From contig CAWBCC010000009.1 of the NCBI GenBank assembly GCA_963787185.1, positions 446,971-510,970 of the forward strand: a stretch of DNA of 64,000 nucleotides, given 5' to 3'. Of the stretch, positions 33,808-42,713 are shown piece after piece. Numbering within the stretch: position 1 is the stretch's first letter; each line of letters begins with the position of its first letter. Source of the DNA: JAJXZP01 sp963787185 (GTDB lineage: Bacteria > Spirochaetota > Spirochaetia > Treponematales > Rectinemataceae). A program made the translations under genes and the position numbers. Below the pieces are notes generated by a model that saw only the letters and a program-made list of their open reading frames with translations, ran no database searches and had not been told where the DNA came from.

Positions 33808-35328
33808 ATGAAGCGTCTGATCCAGGCAGCATTTTTCATCGTCTGCGCCATAGCCATTGGCGTCTCCGTCTACTATTTCCTGAGCGAACGCGCCGGCGCC
33901 GCGGCGGCTGCGCGTCCGTTCGCCACCAAGCAGGTCGTGATCGCCCCGCCCGGATCGGCTCCCGGGGACGATACGACCGCGATCGAGGGAAACGCCGCGG
34001 TGAATCACATCGCCGCCCTGCCCAACGAAGTCATTCTGGACGTCGTTCCCAGCCTCCTCGTTCAGGACGAAGGCGGGCAGGGCGACGAACAGATTCTGAT
34101 AGTCCGAAAAACCGACCGCAGCGACGGCCGCCTGACTATCGTCGTCGCCGCGTACGTTCCCTCCCGCAGGACATGGATCCGCGCCTGGGAGGGAGACACC
34201 CTCGCGACCAAGTTGACCACCTTCGCCGTGCAGGCCAAGGACCTCATCGGCGACCACAACATGGAGATCATCTGCACCGGCATGGACGACAGCAACGAAC
34301 AGACGATCGTCGTTTTCCGCAGATCCCCCGGCTCCCCCGCGCTGGGCTACAGTCCCGTCCTCTCCCTAAAGGCGGACTCGATAGGCATCGGCGACGTTCA
34401 AAGATCCGAAGGCTATCAGCTCGGGCAGACCAATGGCGACAGCATTCCCGTCTATGCATTCGATAGCGACAAGAGCTCGCAGAACCTGCTCGATCAGATC
34501 AAGAGCACCTATGCATGGGACTCTCGACGGGAAGTCTACGTAAAGACGGCGGAAGATCACATTTCCGGGGCGCAAGTCGAAAAAGAGGCGATATCGAAGG
34601 TGCTTACCGGTTCCGAAAAGGACTTCGAGAACTTCCTCCGGGGCGGCTGGTACGAATCCGACAAAGGACCCCTCGACCCCGGTGCGCGTTTTCTGATTTT
34701 CGACAAAACGAACGGGACCATCACCTTCTATTCGACGGATACCCAGGAAGTATTCCGCTGGACAGACTCGCACTCGACCCGCTACGGCCTCTACGCGGGT
34801 TGCCAGAACGAGGACATAGCGAATTTCAGACGCCTCATGGATATCGAATTGACCGGCGCCGACACGATATCCGTGCGGGTGTTCGAGGACCTCAGAATGA
34901 AGGTCGATTCGAGCAACTCCTGGGACGGCGGGTATAAGAAGCTCCCGGCCGACACGATGGAAACGATAGCGCACAACGCATCCACGGACGCGCTCCCCGA
35001 TTTCAGGCTCGAGGGGCCATATCGCTCATCTGACGGATCGGTGCTGCTCTTCGCCTCCCCGCGATACAGCCTGCAGAGGAACGGATCGGTCGAACGAGGA
35101 GCCTTCGACCTCTATCGACTCGGCTCCGACATGGTTCTCGAACTCAACGTGCTCAACGACAACGGTCCGTCGGGAGACAGGAGAACCTACCGGGCGACAT
35201 ACGGCGAGACCAAGTCGGGAACGGCGACGGTCAGACGCCTCGTGCTCGACCCCGCGCGCGCGAGCATCTCGGGACTCGAAATTCTCCAGGAGGACAAGCT
35301 CGTTTTCGAACAGCGTTTGGACGGTTGA
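33808..35328 (+). CDS. Large membrane-anchored envelope protein, pallilysin-locus candidate
   Basis: 506 residues with an N-terminal signal-anchor (about 5-27) and a beta-rich extracytoplasmic part in two lobes: about 60-240 and 270-506. The segment around 305-345 (FLIFDKTNGTITFYSTDTQE) and the C-terminal strands resemble a small beta-barrel or lipocalin-like fold. In T. pallidum a VWA protein gene and the pallilysin adhesin gene lie next to each other near cfpA; the position here is equivalent, but no HEXXH zinc motif is present. Function is inferred from context only. Confidence 0.6.
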   Translation: MKRLIQAAFFIVCAIAIGVSVYYFLSERAGAAAAARPFATKQVVIAPPGSAPGDDTTAIEGNAAVNHIAALPNEVILDVVPSLLVQDEGGQGDEQILIVRKTDRSDGRLTIVVAAYVPSRRTWIRAWEGDTLATKLTTFAVQAKDLIGDHNMEIICTGMDDSNEQTIVVFRRSPGSPALGYSPVLSLKADSIGIGDVQRSEGYQLGQTNGDSIPVYAFDSDKSSQNLLDQIKSTYAWDSRREVYVKTAEDHISGAQVEKEAISKVLTGSEKDFENFLRGGWYESDKGPLDPGARFLIFDKTNGTITFYSTDTQEVFRWTDSHSTRYGLYAGCQNEDIANFRRLMDIELTGADTISVRVFEDLRMKVDSSNSWDGGYKKLPADTMETIAHNASTDALPDFRLEGPYRSSDGSVLLFASPRYSLQRNGSVERGAFDLYRLGSDMVLELNVLNDNGPSGDRRTYRATYGETKSGTATVRRLVLDPARASISGLEILQEDKLVFEQRLDG

Positions 35329-35360
35329 ACGCCGTCCGCCCCGTGCGGAGGCGACGTCCG

Positions 35361-36533
35361 TCATTCCATGAGATAGGATTCGTAACCCGCATCCTTCAGT
35401 CGGAGCCTCGCGCCGTCGGGGTCCCTGCCGCCGTCGACGTAGACAATCCATCTCGTTCCCTCCGCGGCTCCCGAGGAAGGTTTTTTCGCTTCGATCGCCG
35501 CGCGAAAGCCTTTTGCGGCGAGCTCCGCCGCAAGACTGCGGGCATTGGCTTCGACCGAGAAATAGCCCACCTGCAATCGAGAATCCGAATGCGCCGACGG
35601 TCCCGGGACCGTTCCCGCTTCCCCACCGGAGGCAGGAGTCGAAGGGACGCTCGGGACAACCCCGGGAGAGCTTTCCGGAGCAGTCGCCGCGATCGAGGCG
35701 GGCGCGGAGGCCGGAGTGGAAGACCCGGGCGCGACGCCTTCCGGAAAAGAGCGCCCCAGATACCAGTGCGGAAGGGGCGCCAGAGGCAAAGTCCCCGCCG
35801 CTATCAGCGCTTCCGGACTTTGGGGAAACTCTTTTCCCAAACGATCGGCCGCCGCGGCTTTTCCCGCGGGTTCCGATGACGCCCAGGCCAGAAAGCGGGC
35901 CTCCTTGCGTTCCGGTGCGGAGGTGACCTCGGAGGCTACCTCTCCCGCCGCGGCATTGGCTTCATCGGCGCGGCCCATGAAGAACAGCGCCCACGCGTCG
36001 ACAAGTCTGGCTCGGGCGGAAACGCTCGCGTCGCGGGCCGTCCGCCGAACCGTGGATGCGAGTTCCCGCGCCCGAACGTTTTCACCGGCGGCGATCTCGC
36101 ATCGTGCCGCACGCAACAGGGTCGCCGGATCGCCCTCCGGGTGCTGCGCCGAGGCCCGAAGGTAGAAAGCGGCAGCCCCGTCGAAGCGGCCCAGCAGGAG
36201 ATCCAGATCGGCGGCCTGCTCGAAAAGGTATCCGCGCGCGGCCGGCTCGGGCACTCTGTCCGCATTTTCACCGATCAATATGACCGCGTCGGAAGGCGAA
36301 AGGCTGAGGGCCATGTCATCGAGCCGAGCCGCGAGGCCCGCCGGGGGAACGGAGGCCATATCCTTTCGCGCCGCGGCCAAATCTTCCGCCGGAGTCTGCG
36401 CGGCGAGGTCGAGGGGCGCAGACTGTGCGACGAGACGCCAGGGCAGCAGCAGCGCGGCGAGGGCTACGGCGAAGAGAAGTCGCGGAGCAGGACGGAATAT
36501 TATCGAGGATGGAATGCGGGCGAGAGTGTCCAT
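35361..36533 (-). CDS. Exported protein with TPR-like region and C-terminal SPOR domain
   Basis: 390 residues. Signal sequence or anchor (about 15-37), an Ala-rich helical region with TPR-like repeats (about 50-240), a Pro/Ala/Ser linker (about 255-310), and a C-terminal SPOR domain (about 315-390; RLQVGYFSVEANARSLAAEL, GTRWIVYVDGG, GYESYLM). SPOR domains bind denuded peptidoglycan at division septa. The gene starts one base after the miaB stop, so the two are co-transcribed. Confidence 0.85.
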   Translation of the reverse strand: MDTLARIPSSIIFRPAPRLLFAVALAALLLPWRLVAQSAPLDLAAQTPAEDLAAARKDMASVPPAGLAARLDDMALSLSPSDAVILIGENADRVPEPAARGYLFEQAADLDLLLGRFDGAAAFYLRASAQHPEGDPATLLRAARCEIAAGENVRARELASTVRRTARDASVSARARLVDAWALFFMGRADEANAAAGEVASEVTSAPERKEARFLAWASSEPAGKAAAADRLGKEFPQSPEALIAAGTLPLAPLPHWYLGRSFPEGVAPGSSTPASAPASIAATAPESSPGVVPSVPSTPASGGEAGTVPGPSAHSDSRLQVGYFSVEANARSLAAELAAKGFRAAIEAKKPSSGAAEGTRWIVYVDGGRDPDGARLRLKDAGYESYLME

Positions 36534-36534
36534 C

Positions 36535-37944
36535 TCATATCTCTTCGGCGTGGAAGGTGTTCCCCGAAAGTCCCGTGATGCGCACGCGAGCGAAGGCGCC
36601 CACGCGCGACGATGGAGCCGGGAAGACGACCATTTCGTCGCGCTGCGTGCGCCCCAACACCTCGGTGTCTTTACGGCGCGACAGGCTCTCCACGAGCACG
36701 ACCTCTTCCAGCCCCAGACGCGCCCGCATTTGTTCGCGGCCGATTCTCTTTTGCAGGGCGATGACGCGGGAGAGCCGCTCGCGCTTCGTCTTCTCGGCTA
36801 CCCGATCGGGAAGAGAGGCGGCGGGAGTGCCGTCTCGAGGATTGAAATGGTACATGAAGGAGTAGGCGAAGCCCACCTTCTCCATGAGAGCGAGAGTGGC
36901 ATCGTTGTCCTCCTCGCTCTCGCCCGGGAATCCCACCAGAATGTCCGTGGAGAGAGAAAGGCCGGGTATGGCCGCCTTCATGCGCGACACGAGGTCGAGG
37001 TACCCGGCCGAAGAATAGCGACGATTCATGGCCGATAGAACCCTATCCGAACCGGACTGCACGCAGAGATGCACATGCTTGCAGAAGAGTTCATCCTCGG
37101 CGAGAACGTTTATCAGATCTTCCGAAAGATCCTTGGGATGGCTCGTCAGGAAACGGACCCAGCGGATGCCCCCCAGCCCCCTCGTCTTGAGGTGTCTGGA
37201 GACGAGGCGGAGCAGACCGGAAAAGTCGAGCGTGCGGACCTCGCCCTGCACCGTCGCCTCGCCGCCCTTCCATCGGTAGGAGTTGACGTTCTGTCCGAGG
37301 AGAGTGATCTCGCGCACGCCGGCGTCTTCGAGCGCGTCGATTTCGGCGAGAATGTCCTCCGGGCGTCGCGAGACTTCATGGCCTCTGAGATAGGGAACGA
37401 TGCAGTAGGAGCAATAATTGTCGCAGCCGTGCATGATGGGAACGAAGGAACGGAATGATCCCGGCTCGTAGTACGATCTGGCGAAGACAAAGGCGGGACT
37501 CTCTTCGATCTCGTCCAGTCCGCGTCCCTGCGCGAGGGCATCCAGGACGAGACCGAAGGCCTGTTTTTGGAAGGTTCCCACGACATAGTCCACGGCAGGC
37601 TGCTTGATTTTTATCTGCCGCTTCAGCCTCTCGGCCATACAGCCGGTGACGACGAGAGCGAAGGGCGGCAAGCCCGCGGCGACGCGCTCGCGTTTCAATG
37701 CCGCGAAATGGTCGATGCGGCCCCATGCGCGATTCTCGGCCGTCGCGCGCACCGAGCACGTGTTGACGAGTACCAGGTCCGCACCGACTTCGTTGTCGGA
37801 CGGCGAAACAGCCGTGTCGCCGCGTGGCGAGGTCGACGAAGCAGGTGGGACCGGCTTCCAGCCGCGCTCGCGAAAGATGCTTTCGAGCGCGGCCGACTCC
37901 GCCTTGTTCATCTGACAACCGTAGGTTTCGATGAGATAGGTCAT
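36535..37944 (-). CDS. miaB: tRNA-2-methylthio-N6-dimethylallyladenosine synthase
   Basis: 469 residues. MiaB adds a methylthio group to A37 of tRNAs reading UNN codons. The UPF0004 domain carries C10 (ETYGCQMN), C62-region NTCSVR, and GCMAERL; the radical SAM site is HGCDNYCSYCIVPYLRG; the TRAM domain closes the protein (about 405-469). A Ser/Pro/Thr-rich insert (PPASSTSPRGDTAVSPSDNE) interrupts the N-terminal domain, not seen in most MiaB proteins. Followed at one base by the SPOR gene. Confidence 0.95.
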   Translation of the reverse strand: MTYLIETYGCQMNKAESAALESIFRERGWKPVPPASSTSPRGDTAVSPSDNEVGADLVLVNTCSVRATAENRAWGRIDHFAALKRERVAAGLPPFALVVTGCMAERLKRQIKIKQPAVDYVVGTFQKQAFGLVLDALAQGRGLDEIEESPAFVFARSYYEPGSFRSFVPIMHGCDNYCSYCIVPYLRGHEVSRRPEDILAEIDALEDAGVREITLLGQNVNSYRWKGGEATVQGEVRTLDFSGLLRLVSRHLKTRGLGGIRWVRFLTSHPKDLSEDLINVLAEDELFCKHVHLCVQSGSDRVLSAMNRRYSSAGYLDLVSRMKAAIPGLSLSTDILVGFPGESEEDNDATLALMEKVGFAYSFMYHFNPRDGTPAASLPDRVAEKTKRERLSRVIALQKRIGREQMRARLGLEEVVLVESLSRRKDTEVLGRTQRDEMVVFPAPSSRVGAFARVRITGLSGNTFHAEEI

Positions 37945-37992
37945 TATGTTTCGCGCAACTCCCGGTTGTCGAAAAATAGCGGAAGACGGAAG

Positions 37993-38388
37993 CTAGGAGC
38001 GATGTCGAAGGCCGCGAATGAACTTATATGCGTTCCACAGACCGTAGCCGATGAGGCCGACCGCCCCCACGGTTACGATGCCGGTCGTGAACCGACCCAG
38101 ACCGGGAAGCAGGGGAAGAATACGCCAGTGTGCCACCCCGGCCAGGGCGAAGAGTGCCCCCGCGCCGAATGTGATGGCTCCTCCGGTCTTGTCCGTCCTG
38201 GTGTGCCCTTTGAGCCCCGAGATCCCCAGGCCCATCGCCAGAACGCCGATCCCGACGCCTACGATGCCTCCGAACAGTCCGGCGATGCCTTTGAGAACCA
38301 GAATGGCGACCCCGCCCACCGTAGCGCTTATGCCCTTGTATCCGCGGTTCGCAAGTTCTTTGGTGTCCGTGGGCTCCACGTCGTGCAT
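37993..38388 (-). CDS. Small Gly-rich membrane protein, unknown
   Basis: 131 residues with about three or four membrane helices separated by short loops (GGVAILVLKGIAGLFGGIVG; AITFGAGALFALAG; GIVTVGAVGLIGYGLW). A soluble N-terminus of 20 residues and a basic C-terminus suggest an inner-membrane protein. No family recognised. It has its own promoter about 90 bases upstream, so it is probably a single-gene unit. Confidence 0.7.
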   Translation of the reverse strand: MHDVEPTDTKELANRGYKGISATVGGVAILVLKGIAGLFGGIVGVGIGVLAMGLGISGLKGHTRTDKTGGAITFGAGALFALAGVAHWRILPLLPGLGRFTTGIVTVGAVGLIGYGLWNAYKFIRGLRHRS

Positions 38389-38478
38389 GCTGACCTCCGT
38401 TCGCCGCCTCGGCTTGTCCGCGCCTCCCCTTTCGGGCGAGAGCCGACGTTTCGTGTCGCCGGGCGCGATACCGATATA

Positions 38479-38507
38479 ATAATACGTATTTTGCGATGCA
38501 GGGTAAA
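38479..38507 (-). promoter_or_regulatory. Promoter of the small membrane protein gene
   Basis: Minus-strand TTTACC (38502-38507), 17-base spacer, TATTAT (38479-38484) in an AT-rich patch. The 5' leader would be about 84 bases. Confidence 0.55.
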
Positions 38508-38545
38508 GCCGTGCGACTGCGCGAACCGCGAGCGTCGCCCGTCCC

Positions 38546-39802
38546 CTAGTGTCTGAAGCAACGCTGCCCGGTGAACTTCATCGCGGCGCCGTAGACATTG
38601 CAGGCATCGATCACCTCGGCATCGCGAAGCGAGCCGCCGGGCTGCACGACCGCGCCTACGCCTTCGCGCAAGCCCACTTCGATGCCGTCTTTGAAGGGAA
38701 AAAAGGCGTCGGAGACCATCACCGCTCCCCGAAGGCCCCCGCGAAGGGCAAGAACCTCGTCGCGGACGGCGGCCTTCGCAGCTTCGTCGTCGGACTCGTT
38801 CCAGCCCAGACCCGTGCGTTCCCAGAGCAGGCGATCCTCCAATTTGCGATAGGCCTTGTCCCGCGCTATCTCCGCGACCCCGACGCGATCCTGCTCTCCC
38901 GTACCGATGCCGAGCGTGACTCCATCCTTCACATAGATGACGGAGTTGCTCGTCACGCCCGTCTCGACGAGCCAGCCGAACAGCATGTCCTTCCATTCCG
39001 CTTCCGTCGGCTCCCGATGAACGGCATTCCGTATTCCGTCCCTGTCGCTTTCCGCCGGCAGGAAGTCCGCCCTGGATCGAATTCGCGACACAAACGAACT
39101 CTGGATGATGAAGGATCCGTCGAGAAGTGTCTTGAAATCGAGATTGTCGCGAAAAGCCCATGCTTCGAGCCTTTCCATCGCGGGGATGCGCATGATCCTG
39201 AGGTTCTTCCTCGCGGAGAGGATATCGAGAGCTCCTTCCTCGTAGTCGGGCGCGGCGACCACCTCGCAATACGAGGAGGATATCTCCTCGGCGCAGGCAC
39301 GGTCGAGGACGCGATTGACCACGACCGCGCCGCCGAAGGCGGCGATACGATCGGCGAGATACGCGCGGCGGTAAGCTTCGGCGACGCCGGCTCCGAGGGC
39401 CACCGCGGAGGGGTTGTTGTGCTTCATGATGGCGCAGGCGGGCTGCTCCGGAAGATAGCGCAGAATGCCGAGGGCCGAGTCCACGTCGGTCAGGTTGATC
39501 TTGCCCGGATGCTTTCCGAATTGCAGGAGTTCCGCCGCGGATACGAGTCCTTCCCCCGGCTCTATCACCAGTGCGCCGCCGAACGAGAGGTTCCCGCCCA
39601 GGGGTCTGTAGAGCGCCGCGCTCTGATCCGGGTTCTCGCCGTAGCGGAGGCCTCGGCGCTCGCCCTCGACATCCCACTGCACCTTCTCGAAAAGGATGAG
39701 CATCCTTCGGCCGCCTTCGTCGTAGAAGGCTATTTCCATGCGTGGGGGAAACGGATCGGCGGCCATGCTCCGATAGGCGCTCGCGAGGTTCTTCGAGCTC
39801 AT
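38546..39802 (-). CDS. purH: AICAR transformylase (separate gene of split PurH)
   Basis: 418 residues corresponding to the C-terminal half of bifunctional PurH. It formylates AICAR to FAICAR with 10-formyl-tetrahydrofolate in purine synthesis. Family markers: LRYGENPDQSAALY (about 50-63), the catalytic Lys-His pair in IMKHNNPSAVALG, and SDAFFPFKDGIE near the end. It starts with its own ATG at 39802, overlapping the IMP cyclohydrolase stop by four bases. The split falls at the usual domain border, so both genes look intact rather than frameshifted. Confidence 0.9.
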   Translation of the reverse strand: MSSKNLASAYRSMAADPFPPRMEIAFYDEGGRRMLILFEKVQWDVEGERRGLRYGENPDQSAALYRPLGGNLSFGGALVIEPGEGLVSAAELLQFGKHPGKINLTDVDSALGILRYLPEQPACAIMKHNNPSAVALGAGVAEAYRRAYLADRIAAFGGAVVVNRVLDRACAEEISSSYCEVVAAPDYEEGALDILSARKNLRIMRIPAMERLEAWAFRDNLDFKTLLDGSFIIQSSFVSRIRSRADFLPAESDRDGIRNAVHREPTEAEWKDMLFGWLVETGVTSNSVIYVKDGVTLGIGTGEQDRVGVAEIARDKAYRKLEDRLLWERTGLGWNESDDEAAKAAVRDEVLALRGGLRGAVMVSDAFFPFKDGIEVGLREGVGAVVQPGGSLRDAEVIDACNVYGAAMKFTGQRCFRH

Positions 39803-40497
39803 CGCCGCCCCTCCGAACCGCCTGAGGGCCGATATGCCGTCGCGAGGTCGGCCGCGCCGAGCCCGGCGAGGCGCGAAGCGACCGCCGCGTCGAATCGAGC
39901 GGTGAGGGCGAAGGCCGCGGCGGCGAGAGCGCGGCGCGTCTCGAGGCGGGTCCCGCCCTCCGATCCGATCTCGGCGAGGAGCGCCGGATACTGCGCCGGA
40001 TCGCAGACCGGCGCGACTCGGAGGTAGTTTTTGGCGGCGGCGCGAAGCATGGCCGGTCCTCCGATATCGATGCGCTGCCTGAGTTCCTCGGGGGCCGCCT
40101 CCGACTCGGCCGCCTTTTCGATGAAAGGATACAGGTTGACGACGACCATGTCGAAGGCGACCGCGCCGAGACGTCGCAGGTCGGCCTCGTGGCGGGCATT
40201 TCCGCTCTCGGCGAGCAGACCGAGATATATTTTCCAGTCGAGCGTCTTCACGAGCCCGCCTTCCGTTTCGGGCTGCCCCGTGTAATCGCTCACCGGAACG
40301 AGCCTGTCCCGCGCGGAGAGTCCGAGAATGGAGCGCAGGGTTTCCAGGGTGCCGCCCGTGGCGTAAAAACGGCAGTCGCCCAGCGAGTCGGCGAGAGCGG
40401 CTACGAACTCCGGAAGGCCCGCCTTGTCGTACGTCGAAACCAGAACATTGCGCGGCGCGACGAGGTCCGGCGCACGCAGCACGTCGTTGAAAGCCAT
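39799..40497 (-). CDS. purH: IMP cyclohydrolase (separate gene of split PurH)
   Basis: 232 residues corresponding to the N-terminal half of PurH, closing FAICAR to IMP. Methylglyoxal synthase-like fold: STYDKAGLPEFVAAL, FYATGGTLETL, VSDYTGQPETEGGLVKTL, VVNLYPF, IDIGGPAMLRAAAKN. The usual KTLHPKIHGG motif is here KTLDWKIYLG, so two histidines are replaced by Asp and Tyr while the Lys-Thr pair remains. Start 40497 gives the family N-terminus. Coupled by ATGA to the transformylase gene. Confidence 0.88.
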   Translation of the reverse strand: MAFNDVLRAPDLVAPRNVLVSTYDKAGLPEFVAALADSLGDCRFYATGGTLETLRSILGLSARDRLVPVSDYTGQPETEGGLVKTLDWKIYLGLLAESGNARHEADLRRLGAVAFDMVVVNLYPFIEKAAESEAAPEELRQRIDIGGPAMLRAAAKNYLRVAPVCDPAQYPALLAEIGSEGGTRLETRRALAAAAFALTARFDAAVASRLAGLGAADLATAYRPSGGSEGRR

Positions 40498-40516
40498 GAC
40501 TGCCCCGCCCCACTCT

Positions 40517-41284
40517 CTAGCCGCGCTGAACGAACGCGTAGGCCGAGTGATTGTGTATGCTCTCGAAGTTCTCGGCTTCGACCGAAAAGCGCGGAAACTT
40601 GCCCAGGGCTTCGACCTTTCCGGAGACCTCACGCACGAGATCCTCGACGAAGCGCGGATTGTCGAAGGCTTTTTCGGTGACGAATTTCTCGTCTTCGCGC
40701 TTCAGGAGGGTATAGACGTCGCTCGACGCCGAGGACTCGACCAAGGCTACGAGATCCTCGATCCAGAAAAAAGGCCCTAGGGCCACGTTGAGCGTCACGA
40801 CGCCGCGCTGGTTGTGCGCCCCATACGAGCTTATCGCCTTGGAGCAGGGACAGACGGTCTGGACGGGCACGGATACGGACACTTCGAACTCGTGACCTCC
40901 CTGCCAGACTTTGCCGATGTAGGCGCTGTCGTAGCTCATCATCGAACTCTGTTCGGAGACCGGCGCGCGCTTTTCTATGAAATAAGGAAAGTGGAGGTCC
41001 GCATAGGCCGTTTCGGCTTCGAGCGCCTTCCTGACGTCCTCGAGCATCTCGAGGAAGCGCGGCATCGAAAGATCGCGCCTGTGAGCCTCGAAGACCTCGA
41101 TGAAGCGACTCATGTGAGTACCCTTGAAATCATGGGGCAGGTCCGCGTAGAGATTGACCGTCGCCGTCGTGTGCTGCAGGCCTTCCGACTTGTCGAGGAG
41201 GATGATCGGATAGCGGACGCCTTTTACGCCGACCTTCTGGATCGGAATACGCCTTTCGTCCTTCATCGCTTGGACGTCTATCAT
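40517..41284 (-). CDS. folE2: GTP cyclohydrolase I, FolE2 type
   Basis: 255 residues. Opens GTP to 7,8-dihydroneopterin triphosphate, the common precursor of folate and of the queuosine intermediate used by QueD. FolE2 markers: KVGVKGVRYPI (about 18-28), HTTATVNLYADLP, the catalytic cysteine region VQTVCPCSKAIS and YGAHNQRG, and NHSAYAF at the C-terminus. The start at 41284 has AAAGG upstream and the family-typical beginning; the frame runs 84 bases further. FolE2 does not require zinc, so cells with it tolerate zinc shortage. Confidence 0.93.
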   Translation of the reverse strand: MIDVQAMKDERRIPIQKVGVKGVRYPIILLDKSEGLQHTTATVNLYADLPHDFKGTHMSRFIEVFEAHRRDLSMPRFLEMLEDVRKALEAETAYADLHFPYFIEKRAPVSEQSSMMSYDSAYIGKVWQGGHEFEVSVSVPVQTVCPCSKAISSYGAHNQRGVVTLNVALGPFFWIEDLVALVESSASSDVYTLLKREDEKFVTEKAFDNPRFVEDLVREVSGKVEALGKFPRFSVEAENFESIHNHSAYAFVQRG

Positions 41285-41383
41285 GTTTGCCTTTCGGGGC
41301 GCCGCTCGACGCCCGCCGGAGATGTACTCCGCCGCCGAGGCGAAATCCACATCACGCAAATCTATCACCGAGGGGAGGCGAGA

Positions 41384-42604
41384 TCAACGTCGGCGAACCT
41401 CGGCGGATTCCCGGCTCAGCTCGGCGAAAAAGGCCCGGTACGCTTCCGCCCCCGCCTCGAGAAGCTCGGGGGGGAGAATGAGACTTGCCGAAAAAAAAGC
41501 CTCCCGTTCCATGTCGAAGAAGTAGCCGGGTTGCGACCAGAGCCCCTTTTTCCGAAGAAGCCCGAGAGCGAGGTCTTCCTCGCTTTCGAAGCGCGGTGAT
41601 TCTATCAGAGCGGTCCAGCCGCCTTGACAGCGAAGGACGCGATGGGGCGAGTCCGGGCCTTCGAGAAGGGCGCGCAAACGCGAAAGGTTGGATGCCGAGC
41701 GCTCGCGGACCGAAGACCTGAAGACCTCGGCCTCATCGAGCAGAACGGGAAGAGCGTTCATCGCGGGCGTACCCGCCGAAAGATAGGCGTCTGCGACTAT
41801 TTCGAGCCGGCCGCTCGCCTCGGCGACATCGTGCGGCGGGCCCGAGAGACCGATCCAGCCGAGCTTGATCTGCGGCAGGCCCGCGGACTTGGAAAGCCCG
41901 TCCAGGACAAAGGTGAGGACCCTATCTTCGCCGAGGAAGGACTCGCGCTCCCCGCCTTCCACCGGAAAATCGAAAAAAACCTCGTCGGCGATGATCGCGA
42001 TATCGTATCGCGCGCAGAGCTCGACCAGGGCATCGCGCTCTCGCCGGGATATATAGGAGCCCGTCGGATTGTTCGGGTTGATGAGAACGAGGGCGCGGGC
42101 CCCTCCCGCAGCCGAAGCGACCGAATCTAGATCGACGCTCCAGCCCGCGGGGTGGCGATACTCCAGTCGGTAGGGCCGAACCTCCACCGACTCCAGAGCG
42201 GCCAGATACTCGAACAAGGGATACCCGGGCCGGGGAACGAGCACCGCGTCGCCCGGGTCGCAGAGTAGCTTGAAAAGCCAGCCGTAGGCTTCCGACGTCG
42301 AGGCGCAGAGGAAAAAATCGCAGCCGTCCCGACGCCTCCCCCTGGCCCCGTAGCTGGCCGCCAGCGTTTCGCGCGCGCGAGACAGTCCGCGAGGATCGGG
42401 CTCGTAGAGAAGGTTCCGAGAATCGGCGAGGGAGGAGAGGAGCCGGAGCTCGCCGCGAGGAAGATTCACTCTCGTCGGATTGCTCTCCGAAAAATCGAGT
42501 ATGGTGAGTCCGGCGGAGCGGCGTTCGGCCCGAAGCAGCGAAAGGGCGTTCGGCGTAATCGGCCAGGCGAGCCGCGAAGAGAAGGCACTCATCTTCTTAA
42601 CCAT
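41384..42604 (-). CDS. Class I/II PLP aminotransferase
   Basis: About 406 residues of fold type I. Markers: DFSESNPTRVNLP, the PGYPLFEYLAAL segment, NPNNPTGSYIS, DEVFFDFPV, and the PLP lysine in DGLSKSAGLPQIKLGWIG. The substrate is not evident; the closest general type is alanine or aspartate aminotransferase-like. Two in-frame ATGs (42604, 42592) are possible. It lies divergent from the tetR operon, and its promoter must be near the operator palindrome at 42671-42700, so the TetR protein might regulate both directions. Confidence 0.87.
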   Translation of the reverse strand: MVKKMSAFSSRLAWPITPNALSLLRAERRSAGLTILDFSESNPTRVNLPRGELRLLSSLADSRNLLYEPDPRGLSRARETLAASYGARGRRRDGCDFFLCASTSEAYGWLFKLLCDPGDAVLVPRPGYPLFEYLAALESVEVRPYRLEYRHPAGWSVDLDSVASAAGGARALVLINPNNPTGSYISRRERDALVELCARYDIAIIADEVFFDFPVEGGERESFLGEDRVLTFVLDGLSKSAGLPQIKLGWIGLSGPPHDVAEASGRLEIVADAYLSAGTPAMNALPVLLDEAEVFRSSVRERSASNLSRLRALLEGPDSPHRVLRCQGGWTALIESPRFESEEDLALGLLRKKGLWSQPGYFFDMEREAFFSASLILPPELLEAGAEAYRAFFAELSRESAEVRRR

Positions 42605-42670
42605 ATCACATGCGCGACGAGCTTCGGAACGAGACCGGGCGAGACATTGACGAAAGCCCCGGACAGTGAC

Positions 42671-42700
42671 ATTAATTAATTGAACGTTCAATTAATTAAT
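42671..42700. promoter_or_regulatory. Perfect 30-bp palindrome, candidate TetR operator
   Basis: Arm ATTAATTAATTGAAC (42671-42685) followed by its exact complement (42686-42700). It lies 14 bases before the tetR-family ATG at 42714, between divergent genes. A TTGACG (42647-42652) could be the -35 of a promoter whose -10 lies inside the palindrome. Confidence 0.8.
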
Positions 42701-42713
42701 GAGGGGCTTCGCA

